A DNA stretch of 60,000 nucleotides from Zygnema cylindricum. Lineage: Eukaryota > Streptophyta > Zygnematophyceae > Zygnematales > Zygnemataceae. The notes under the pieces were generated by a model. The model was given only the letters and a program-made list of their open reading frames with translations, was not told the DNA's origin and did no database searches. The position numbers and the translations under genes were made by a program. Shown in pieces: positions 1 to 8,826 of the stretch (positions within the stretch are counted from its first letter, which is position 1; every line of letters starts with the position of its first letter). The DNA lies in assembly GCA_037447655.1 (NCBI GenBank), contig JBBHKE010001784.1:312001-372000 (forward strand), in the 5' to 3' direction.

Positions 1-627
1 GCACACCACTCTTAAGGTGACCAAGCTCACCAAGCAAAGACTTGACCCACATCAATTCTTTTACAGCAGAGCAAGAGGCCATATACTCAGCCTCTATGGT
101 GGACTGAGCAATAAACTTTTGCTGTTTGCTACTCCAACAGCAAGCCCCATCACCCACATATAATACATATCTAGAAGTGCATCTCCTCATCGGAGCATCA
201 CCATAACTGGTATCACTCCAAGTAGTGATGTCAATATTCTCCCCACCCAAATGCAACCATAGATCCCTATATCCTACCAAATATCTAAGGACTCTCTTAG
301 CTGCCTCCCAATCCTTCTTAGTGGGAGCATTTAGACTTCTACTCAGCACTCCTACAGCTGCAGCTAAATCCGGTCGGGTACAATTCATAAAATAGATTAG
401 ACTTCCCACTACTTGCCTGTAAGGAATAGTCTGCATGAACTTCTGATCTTCAATAGAGAATTCCTCGTCTAACACTATGACTCCTTCTTCCTCACTCCCC
501 TCACTTCCCTTTTTCAACTCCATAGGAGTTGTACAACTATTAGCTTTATCCATTTGAAATTTTTCAAGCATGTTCCCTATTGCTTCCTTTTGAGTCAGTC
601 TTATAATTTTCCTTTTTCGGTCTCTCT
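1..627 (-). pseudogene. Copia element A: end of reverse transcriptase and RNase H, truncated by the window edge
   Basis: Read on the minus strand this is the 3' part of a Ty1/copia pol gene. Conserved stretches are visible: IYFMNCTRPD, DWEAAKRVLRYLVG, TWSDTSYGD, CCWSSKQQ and AQSTIEAEYMA, which are the end of RT and the RNase H domain with its Asp (WSD) and Glu (EAEY) residues. The closest relative in this window is the polyprotein at 8807-13243. The last RNase H Asp, the stop and the 3' LTR lie off the left edge. The frame is shifted relative to the RT segment next to it, so this is not an open continuation. Identification as copia RNase H is firm; the state of the missing end is unknown. Confidence 0.85.
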
Positions 628-1713
628 CTACTTGAATTCCCAAAATATATCTTGCTTACCCATATCCTTCATTTCAAATCTCCTCTTAAGATCGGTTTTC
701 AGTTTGTTAATTTTTTCCATTGATTTACTTAAAACAAGCAAATCATCAACATAAATTGCAATAAATATAAAACTTTCCTCATCTTCAAAAACATAGATTG
801 AGTGATCTGAGCTGATCCGAATATATCCTAGACCGGTAAGAAACTCATCAAGCTTCTTATTCCATTGTCGAGGCGCCTGTTTCAAACCATAAAGAGATTT
901 AATCAGCCGGCATACCTTACTCTCCTCTCCTTCTTCCACAAAACCTTCGGGTTGTCGCATGAAGATCTCCTCTTCCAATTCTCCATGCAAAAAGGTTGTC
1001 TTGATGTCCATCTGATGCACTTCCATGTCTTACGCCGCTGCTAAACTGAGAAGTATGCAGACGGAGGGAAATCTGACCACCGGGGCAAAGGTTTCCTCGT
1101 AGTCAATTCCTTCCTTTTGTGTAAATCCCTTTGCCACTAATCTGGCCTTGTAGCGCTCGATTGTGTTATCTGGGTTCAGTTTTAATTTGAAAACCCATTT
1201 ACAACCGATTGGTTTTCGGTTAGGTGGACAGTCCACCAGCTCCCAAGTATCGGCTGCCATGATTGAAGCCATCTCCTCATTGATGGCTGTCTTCCACCGG
1301 TTTCTTTCTGGACAAGTCATCGCCTCTCCATAAGTTTGAGGTTCATCTTGATGAGATAGCTTAGTTACCTTGTTATTAACCATTTTTTCTTGAAGTCTTT
1401 TGCTACTTCTCCTCCCCCCCTCAAAATCTGAGGCCGGAATAGATGGTTCTCGTGGATTCTTTCGAACAAACTCGGCTTCTTCCCTATCCCTTGATTCCGA
1501 ATCAATTTCCACCAAGTCTTCCGCTTCGAGTAGAGTTGTCACTGGAGTTTCCACAGCCAAGTCCTTTTCAGTCTGATTTGTTCCTGCAAGAATGTCATCT
1601 TCTCTAAAACCTGGATAGTTAGGAAGCTCAAAGTCATCGGAATTTTCTGACTCAAATCTGATTTTTACTGACTTCGTATATTTGAAGGGATCCATAGACT
1701 TTCCTTCATCCAT
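628..1713 (-). pseudogene. Copia element A: linker and reverse transcriptase, broken by one stop codon
   Basis: Two open segments (1713-1030 and 1026-628) lie in the same frame and are separated by one TAA at about 1027-1029. The first carries the acidic linker, the [16 protein letters not shown] motif, [20 protein letters not shown] and [20 protein letters not shown] at the start of RT. The second carries HQMDIKTTFLHGELEEE, with the first catalytic Asp, then SLYGLKQAPRQW and the active-site motif YVDDLL. All RT catalytic aspartates are present, unlike element B. After the YVDDLL block the frame is lost near 628. The element is therefore a non-autonomous relic. It lies in the same subfamily as B but is clearly diverged from it. 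Confidence 0.9.
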
Positions 1714-2238
1714 AACTACTAGATGCTTTACTAAGATTATATCTTCCCTTTTTAGATCATAAACTCTATATCCTTTAACATCTTCATCATATCCTAATAA
1801 GTATCTCGGTTTTCCTTTAGGATCTAGCTTCCAATTGGACCGATCAGTATCTAGACTGAATACTTGACTGCCGAAAACCTTTAAGTGAGATATGTCTTAT
1901 TTTCGACCTGTCCATCTCTCATAAGGTGTTTGATCTTTTATAGCTGAAGTAAGAACTTTATTCTTGAGGTAATTAGCACAGTTCATTGCTTCTGCCCAAA
2001 ACCTTTATCCTATCTTATTATCTGACAACATACTTCTAGCACTATCACTTAGTGTTCTATTTAACCTTTCAGCTACCCCATTCTGTTCCAAATTTTTTGG
2101 AACTGTCTTTTGATGTTGAACCCCATCTTCCCTCAGAAAATCCTCAAACTGGTTAGAAGTATACTCTCCACCATTGTCACTCCTTATTCTCTTGATTGGA
2201 GTTTCATGGAGTTTTTTCGCTCCATGCTTTATATTGTC
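1714..2238 (-). pseudogene. Copia element A: C-terminal integrase, frameshifted
   Basis: There is no long open frame here, but minus-strand translation in pieces shows conserved integrase text such as EQNGVAERLNRTL, which holds the catalytic Glu, and TPYERWTGRK, followed by the [15 protein letters not shown]-type region leading into the linker. Several small frame changes and stops interrupt it, including one right after the WTGRK motif. It connects the integrase core at 2239 with the RT linker at 1713. It is called from homology to the intact copy in element B. Confidence 0.75.
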
Positions 2239-3240
2239 TTAAACAATCCTCAGCTTCGGACTTGTTTTCAAAAAATATACCCGGGAATATCGAGACCAAT
2301 CATCAGTTATAGTCATCATAAATCTCTTCCCCCCCGGTGAGGGCAGTTTAGCCGGTCCCCAAATATCTCTGTGTACTAGATCTAGAATTTTTTCTCCCTT
2401 ATAGGTGGCTGATTTAGGAAAGGGTAATCTGTGTGCTTTACCTTGAGCACATCCACTACAATCACTTATATCATCACTTTCACTGAACTGAATCCCTTCC
2501 ACCACTCCCATCTTTTTCATCTTTCTTAACTTATCTAGATTCACATGCCCAAGCCTCTTATGCCACATCATAATATCATGAACACCAGCATAATAAAGTT
2601 TCTTCTCTTCATTACTTAAGATCAGCCTAAACATCCCATGGCTACCTTTCTCAGCAATGAAATAGATATCATCGTCAAAACTAGCAGTAAAGACTCCTTC
2701 CCTAGTGCTAGTAAAAAAACCCTTATCATCTAATACTGATGTAGAGATAAGATTTTTGTTCAGCTCCGAAAAAAACAATACATCGGAGAATGTTAATATG
2801 GATGTCTTTCCTTGTACTAACACATTCAGATCTACCGATCCTACAAGAGTAGTGGTGACTATCAACTCATTCCCGTACTCTATGTCTACAGTGGGAATCT
2901 TTCTTATCTTAGTGAACAGGTGCCTATCCTTACACATGTGCATGGAGGCACCTGAATGTATGATCTTGCCTGCTTCACCTTTCAATCCACTGTAAGCACA
3001 ATTCCGCCTTCGTGGAATTTTGACCTCATTTTTCGCCTCCAACTCCTCATCCAAAAGGAGCTCATCGTCCTCGTCCTCGGATTCATCCTCAAGTACCTGT
3101 GTGACAAGGGCATTTTTCTTTCCTCTCGGGGTACCACCGGTCTGCCCCTCCTTTAACCGAAGCTCGGTTAGCTTAGTGCACTCTGCCATATAGTGCCCCG
3201 ATTTCTTACAAAAATGACATAAACCTTTGGGAGCCCTTGG
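2239..3240 (-). pseudogene. Copia element A: zinc knuckle, protease, GAG-pre-integrase and integrase core
   Basis: At about 3190-3240 the minus strand encodes a CCHC knuckle of form CHFCKKSGHYMAEC. It is followed by a protease region whose active site reads IIHSGASMHMC: the catalytic Asp of DSGAS is replaced by His. Then come the GAG-pre-integrase block (MMWHKRLGHVNLDKL, CSGCAQGKAHRLPF), which forms the HHCC zinc site, and the first integrase Asp region (LVHRDIWGPAK, TITDDWSRYSRVYF). The open frame ends near 2239, before the second catalytic Asp. Loss of the protease Asp plus the frameshifts mark this copy as defective. Confidence 0.88.
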
Positions 3241-3337
3241 TTCGAACTCGTCGGCCTGTTTTTTTTGCTCCCTACCCCCATAGTTTCCGACCGGTTTTCG
3301 GGAATCCGTTTCTCCAATCAGTCACTGTTGCTAAGGC

Positions 3338-4114
3338 TTAGCCACTCTTTCCTCCCCTTGGGATCTCAATTGTATTCTCTTGAACGAGAATCATCCCTAC
3401 CACTGAGTTCCATATCCACCTTGAGTCAGGCAAGTCCTGCACACGGTAAACTATGTTCACAAACTCATCAGGTAACTTCATCAGTAAACAGTTAACCTTT
3501 TCTTTTTCATAAAAATCTTTTCCCGCACTCTCTAGCTCCATGAAGAGTGTAGCTAGCTCATTGCAAAAATCAAATATATTTCCCCCTTTGTATACATACT
3601 CCTTAACTTTCTGATCAGCCAACTGTTGTTGCTGAATCGTACCACTTCGGTACATCTCTATGAGAGCCATCCAAAGATCGGATGCCCTTTCTACCTGCAA
3701 ATGAGGACATGCAAGTCCTTGAGTGAGATGGCGTAGGATGAAGTGTTTTGCCGCCATATTGTTGAAGTCCCAGGTTTCAGTATCATTCTCCTTGTTCCTC
3801 GGAATAGGTGACATGAATGTCGAACCAGTTGCTATTGGTGTGGTCGTCTCCTTCTCCTTTCCTTTGTCCACCACCTCTCCTTCTTTTGTTTCCTCCGTTG
3901 AAGGTGGATATTCTTTCTTGGTGAATCTGGTTCCACCAAACCGTGGAGGAAGTCTAAGACTTGATGGACGCCCCAACCGTCCACTCACTATCCCCCAAAA
4001 CCTTTTTTCGCATAGAGCTCCTATCATCATACTTTCCCAGTATATGAAGCCAGTTCCATTAAAGATTGGTACCCTAGAGGGTGGGCCCATAACCTGAAAT
4101 TCTGAGACCTCCAT
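3338..4114 (-). pseudogene. Copia element A: gag (capsid) reading frame
   Basis: An open frame of 258 codons starts at an ATG whose first 20 bases lie inside the LTR (4095-4114). The N-terminus contains VMGPPSRVPIFNGT, shared with the other copia gags here. The capsid body contains FILRHLTQGLACPHLQV, SDLWMALIEMYRSGTIQQQQLA, YVYKGGNIFDFCNELATLF and NCLLMKLPDEFVNIVYR, typical of UBN2/retrotransposon gag. It ends at IEIPRGGKSG, just before the zinc knuckle, which is in another frame. In an intact element gag and pol are one polyprotein, so the stop is a lesion. Its role would be assembly of virus-like particles. Confidence 0.85.
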
Positions 4115-5148
4115 AAGTCCTCAGAGTAGACAGCTTCCAAGAAGCCTCTAGGATAATCCTGACCCCTTTGTGTTTCAGCAAAAATAACTGCCACCTTGGC
4201 AGACAAAAACCCTAACCACCTGCACCCCTATGGAAGCAAGACTCCCATGAGTCGATAGCAAAAAGAATCTCTGAATTTGCTCCCCTGAGCAGTAAGTTAT
4301 GGAGGGTCAAAGTTGACCTTTTGTACAGAAGCTCTATGGGAGAGAGGGTCCTATCTTCTAATTTTTCTAAGTCTTATCTCTCTCACAGACTCTATCTACT
4401 GATGTACGAAACCAATCAGAAAAGAGTTCCGTACGCAAAAGTACAGCGGCCGATGTACTTTAGGTACGGACATTGTACGACATGGCCTAAATGTCGACAC
4501 ATGTCATATCCGGATTCGGTGCCATAATCTTCGAGATTCCACGATCCAACGTAATTTCGCCACACGTCATCTGATGTGGCGATGGCCACAAACCGCCGAA
4601 ATCTTCCTCCGCGATATTGGCGCTAATTGTGGCCGTCAATTTAGAATCTATTTTAATTGTAGCCGTAATAAATACATGTGCGGTATTTGTTTCACTTACG
4701 AAACAAATGCGCGGTATTGATTTTTAGTCCGTACCGTAATCCGAACTTTATATATTACCGGATCTATGTATCCCGTAATCTATTATAGTTAAATGAATAA
4801 TCGTACGTATATATATTTAATTAATTATCAAACTATATACTACGTAGCATTAACCCTAGACTTAACGGCTAAGGCTACCGGCTATTTCCTGTCTACCAGT
4901 CAGTAGGTACAAGGATCAATTCCTCTCGCCGGCACATACATTTTAAATAAATAAACCCTAACTAATATAAATTTCCCGTAAACCTCAGGATAGCCAAGGT
5001 AGCCATGGCTCTAACTTTCTCTCCAATTTCTCAGTGACTGCGACAAGTTTGAAAGTTGGAGAGAGAAGTTAGAGGTAGACTGCCTCGGCTTCTTTATTTC
5101 TTTTCAGACCTAGAAAATACTTAAAAACCATTAGTTTCTACACTAACA
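4095..5148 (-). mobile_element. Copia element A: 5' LTR (minus orientation)
   Basis: The inner boundary is set by homology to B: the LTR ends in GAATTTCA and the internal region begins GGTTATGGGCCC. The outer boundary is the last point before satellite sequence, with a possible TGTTAGTG start, so it is uncertain by about 10 bases because the satellite itself contains TGTTAG. Matches to the B and C LTRs include the block CATAACTTACTG, ACTCA.GGGAGTCTTG and ATTATCCTAGAGGCTT upstream of the gag ATG. A tRNA-like unit lies antisense inside it. Its other LTR would be off the window. Confidence 0.75.
4861..4933 (+). other. tRNA-like unit antisense inside the LTR of element A
   Basis: Reading plus, TAACGGCTAAGGC resembles a tRNA A box and GGATCAATTCC resembles a B box (consensus GGTTCGANTCC), with tRNA-like spacing. 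The LTR itself reads minus. Comparable units sit at similar places in the LTRs of B and C. No complete cloverleaf was confirmed. Confidence 0.45.
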
Positions 5149-6687
5149 ATATTTGTTACTCAGCTTACACAAACTGTTGCCATTAACAAGAATTGTAACC
5201 ACACTTACACAAACTGTTAGCGTGAACAGGAATTGTTACTTAACTTCCAAAAACTATTAACGCTTACAGAAATTGTTATCTAAATTACACAAACTGTTAG
5301 CGCTAACAACAATTGTTAACTAACGAACAAAAACTGTTAGCACTAACAACAATTGTAACCTAACTTACACAAAACAAATAGCTTTAACAAGAATTGTTAT
5401 CTAAATTCAAAAACTGTTAGCGCTTACAAAAATTGTTACCTAACTTACACAAATGTTAGCGCTAACAAAATTGTTATCTAAATTACACAAATTTTTGCGC
5501 TAACAAATATTGTTACCTAACTTTTCGAAAACTATTACCTCACAAAATTGTAGCTACCTTCTCACAAAGTTTCAGCGCTTAACATAAATTGTAACATAAG
5601 TTCAAATATTAGCACTAACAGGTAATGTTATCTACATAACACAAACTGTTAGCGCTAACAAGATTTGTAATCTAAATTACACAAACTCTCAGCACTAACG
5701 GAATTGTACCAAACTTACACAAATTATTAGCGCTAACATGAATTGTAACCTAATTTACACAAACTGTTAGAGCTAACAAGAATTATTACCTTAATTACAC
5801 AAACTGTTAGCGCTTATAGGAAATGTTATCTAAACTTCACAAACTATTAGCACTAAAAGGAATTGACACCTAAATTACACGAATTTTTATCGCTAACAGG
5901 AATTGTTTCCTAACTTACACAAATTGTTATTGCTAAAAGAAATTGCAACCTAACTTACACAAACTGTTAACACTAACAATAATTGTTATCTAAATTGCAC
6001 AAACTGTAAGCTCTAATTGTAATTGTTACCTAACTTACACAAAGTATTAGCGCTAAAAGGAATTGGTACCTAAATTATACAAATTTGTATCGCTAACATG
6101 AATTGTTACCTAACTTAAACAAACTATCAACGCTAACAAGAATTGTCACCTAACTTACAAAAATTATACACAAACTGTTAACACTAACAATAATTGTTAT
6201 CTAAATTGCACAAACTGTCAGCTCTAATTGTAATTGTTACCTAACTTACACAAAGTATTAGCGCTAAAAGAAATTAGTACCTAAATTTCACAAATTTTTA
6301 TCGCTAACTGAATTGTTACCTAACTTACACAACTATCAGCGCTAACAAGAATTGTCACCTAACTTACATAATTTATAAGCGCTAATAAGAACTATTATCT
6401 AAATTGCACAAACTGTTAGCGCTTTCAAGAATTGTTACCAAACTTACACAAATTATTAGGGCTAACAAGAATCGTAACCTAATTTACACAAACTGTAGGC
6501 TAGCAAAATTGTTATCTTAATCACCAAGCTGTTGCTAACAAAATTGTTATCTAAACTACCACAAACTCAGCGCTAAAAGGAGTAGATACCTAAATTACAC
6601 GAATTTTTATCGCTATCAAGAATTGTTACCTAACTTACACAAACTGTCAGTAATAACAAGAATTGTCACCTAACTTACAGAATTCAT
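5141..6687 (-). repeat. 40-bp satellite array, left (about 38 copies, minus orientation)
   Basis: The array is tandem and imperfect with a 40-bp period. On the minus strand each unit has the palindromic core TTAGCGCTAA, then CAGTTTGTGTAAGTTAGG, then TAACAATTCTTG. Units vary by substitution and small indels, and some are truncated (for example near 5450 and 6480). It is bounded by the 5' LTR of element A and the 3' LTR of element F. The same unit in opposite orientation fills 17775-20536. No coding potential is visible. Confidence 0.95.
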
Positions 6688-7496
6688 TGTTGTTTTACAA
6701 CCAACGGAGCAGGTGGAGGAGCAGCAGTAGTAGTAGAAGTAGACATGATACACTCTCAGAAGCTATCAAGAATCCTACCAAACAGCTGATCTTAAGTGCT
6801 CACCAATTCTTATATAAACATCCAAACTTCACAAAACTCTATCAAAATATAGAGTAGCATAAACATTGATAACTCCTAAAGTTTCAGCACAATTGACTAA
6901 ACAACACTCAAAATATAATACTCAGAAATTTGCCAAAAACTTTTTGCAGTTTTACTACTTGGAAGTCTGGATACATAATATGTTATGAGTCCTAAGTCTT
7001 ATACTTGTGTTGAACTGCCAACACTAGTGTACTTAAGAGGTACATCAAACCACCAAGCTACTTGTAATCTGTCAAGCTACCATTAAGCTATCACTAAGCT
7101 ACCACTAAGCTATCACTAAGCTACCACTGAGTTACCTACTAAGTTACCACTGAGTTCCCACTAAGTTGACTAGAATGGTATCTATCGCAGTTGCTCTATC
7201 CTCTACAGAATCACATTTAGAATATTAGACGTTGCGTTGTCCGTACGGACCATATCAAATATAATCGTGGTTGCCTTGTACTGTCTCTGTTGCAGCTTCG
7301 CTGTTGCGCTGCTCTGCTGCTGCGCTGCTCTGTTGTATAGCAGCTGCTCTGTCGTATACCAGGTGCTCTGCTGTATAGCAACTGCGTTGCTCTTTTGTAT
7401 AGCAGTTGCGCTGCTCTCTTTGTATAGCAGCTGCGCTTCTTTGTCTGTAAAGCAGCTACGCTGCTCTGAGACTGAAAGCTTCCCAAAAAGACAACA
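6688..7496 (-). mobile_element. Copia element F: 3' LTR
   Basis: On the minus strand it begins TGTTGTCTTTTTGGG directly after a GCTTAAGGGGGG polypurine tract and ends AAAACAACA next to satellite. This matches the ends of the D-family LTRs (solo LTR at 32433-33221). It carries a gag-start-like ATG (complement of 6744-6746) with 59 bases to the LTR end, encoding a Ser/Thr/Ala/Pro-rich leader as in D. Two internal tandem repeats occur: CTG-rich units with GTATAGCAG at 7285-7470, and AAGCTACCACT-type 12-mers at 7070-7160. The Cys-rich and Arg-rich frames over the CTG repeat are artefacts of that repeat. Confidence 0.85.
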
Positions 7497-7508
7497 CCCC
7501 CCTTAAGC
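7497..7508 (-). other. Polypurine tract of element F
   Basis: GCTTAAGGGGGG on the minus strand, immediately upstream of the LTR start TGTTGT. It would prime plus-strand DNA synthesis. Confidence 0.75.
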
Positions 7509-7656
7509 TTTAGACTCAGTATCTCGACTCAGCTGCAGTGATAAACTAGCGCTGCATCGCAGCATAGCAATATAGCAATTAGCGAGTCACCTAGTCTCAC
7601 TACCTCACAATGGTGGATTTATCGCAGAGTGGCAGTATAGCAGTGCACCAATTAAA

Positions 7657-7936
7657 CTATTCACTTAATCCCACTGCGTCCCTACAATACTTCAGCTTAG
7701 GAGCAGGAAGGGCTTTAGTGAGCATATCAGCAATCATTTTTGCATCAGGCAAATAACATAATTTTAGCACTCTAGAGAACACTTTTTCTCTTACAAAGTG
7801 TAATTGTACATCCATGTGCTTGCTTTTGAAGTAATGACTCGGGTTAGAAGGAATGGCAATGGCAGCGAGGTTATCACACCAGATCACCCGTGGACCAATT
7901 TGCATGTATTCTAGTTCTTGTAATATTTTTAAGCGC
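7657..7936 (-). pseudogene. Copia element F: C-terminal RNase H fragment
   Basis: The minus strand encodes IGPRVIWCDNLAAIAIPSNP, HYFKSKHMDVQLHFVREKV and MIADMLTKALPAPKLKYCR, the last third of copia RNase H, with the final catalytic Asp (WCDN) and the conserved C-terminus. It is close to element D, which has VIWCDNQAAIAIASN in the same place. The upstream part is cut off at the 5' LTR of element B at 7937. The 148 bases from its stop to the polypurine tract are 3' untranslated element sequence. Confidence 0.88.
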
Positions 7937-8826
7937 TGTTGAAAAGAGGTAATTAATAGTTCACTTCCCTATTTATTTTTGTTTTAAAGAAAGAGAGTAA
8001 GGATCAAAGGCGCGCCATGGCTGCCGCCATATTTAGAAAGTGGCAGTTTTTGCAGTTAAGGGTATTTTGGCTAAAATGATGCCTAGGTCTAGGTTTGAAC
8101 CCGTGACCTCTAGATTCTTTGTAGCCTAACGCCTTAACCATTAAGGCGTTACGAAACGATACACGTGACGGGTTTCATAAATATATAAACATTAACGAAA
8201 CAGCTAATTAACAGCAGACTAACCAAAAGGAGCAATTTCTGCATGTACGCGAATCTGAACCGTGTAAAATATGTTTTGATCGGACGGCCGGCATTATAGC
8301 CGCCACGCGAAGTGAGCTTTTTGGCGGCATACGGATATAGCGTCACGCGGTACCACGTGGCGCCATATTATTTGATACCGAAGAAGATGGGAGGAGGAAC
8401 CATGGCTTCCGATATGACAGGTGTCACCTTGTAGACCTTGTCGTACAATAGTTGTACAATAAGTACATCGCCTATTGTACCTTCTTGTACTTTATAGGGT
8501 TCCTATTGGACTAGGGTTTAATAGTAGGTAGTCGTGAGTAGGCAGACCGAGACTTAGTAATATTTAGGTACCTCTCTCTCTAAGAGAGCTTGTAACTATA
8601 AAGGTCATCTTTGACCAGCCATAACTTACTGTTCGGGTGAGCAAATTCAGTGATTCTTTTTGCGTTTGACTCAGGGGAGTCTTGTCCTCACAAGGGTGAG
8701 AGTGGTCTGAATATTTGTGTGCCTGGGCGGCGCTTATTCAGCGGGAAAGTAGAAGGGGCAAATATTATCCTAGAGGCTTTACATAGGCTGCTCATTCTGT
8801 GGGTCAATGGAGACCACAGAATTTCA
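7937..8826 (+). repeat. Element B 5' LTR
   Basis: Starts TGTTGAAAAG and ends GAATTTCA; the end was fixed by where the 3' LTR copy stops matching. It includes the first 20 bases of the gag frame (ATG at 8807). An antisense 65-codon frame at 8149-8346 is present in both LTRs, but that is expected from LTR identity. Confidence 0.93.
8081..8150 (-). other. tRNA-like unit antisense inside the B 5' LTR
   Basis: On the minus strand AATGGTTAAGGCGTTAGG resembles a Leu/Ser-type D-arm with A box, and CACGGGTTCAAACC resembles the T-arm with B box (consensus GGTTCGANTCC). Spacing is about 30 bases. Orientation is opposite to the LTR. The copy in the 3' LTR is 13402-13471. Confidence 0.55.

Noticed and set aside
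7217-7506. Cys-rich and Arg-rich small proteins on the two strands
   Set aside because: They are translations of the CTG/GTATAGCAG tandem repeat in the F LTR.
8149-8346. 65-codon antisense frame conserved in both B LTRs (also 13470-13667)
   Set aside because: LTRs are about 98% identical, so conservation is expected. No homologous frame was recognised in A or C.
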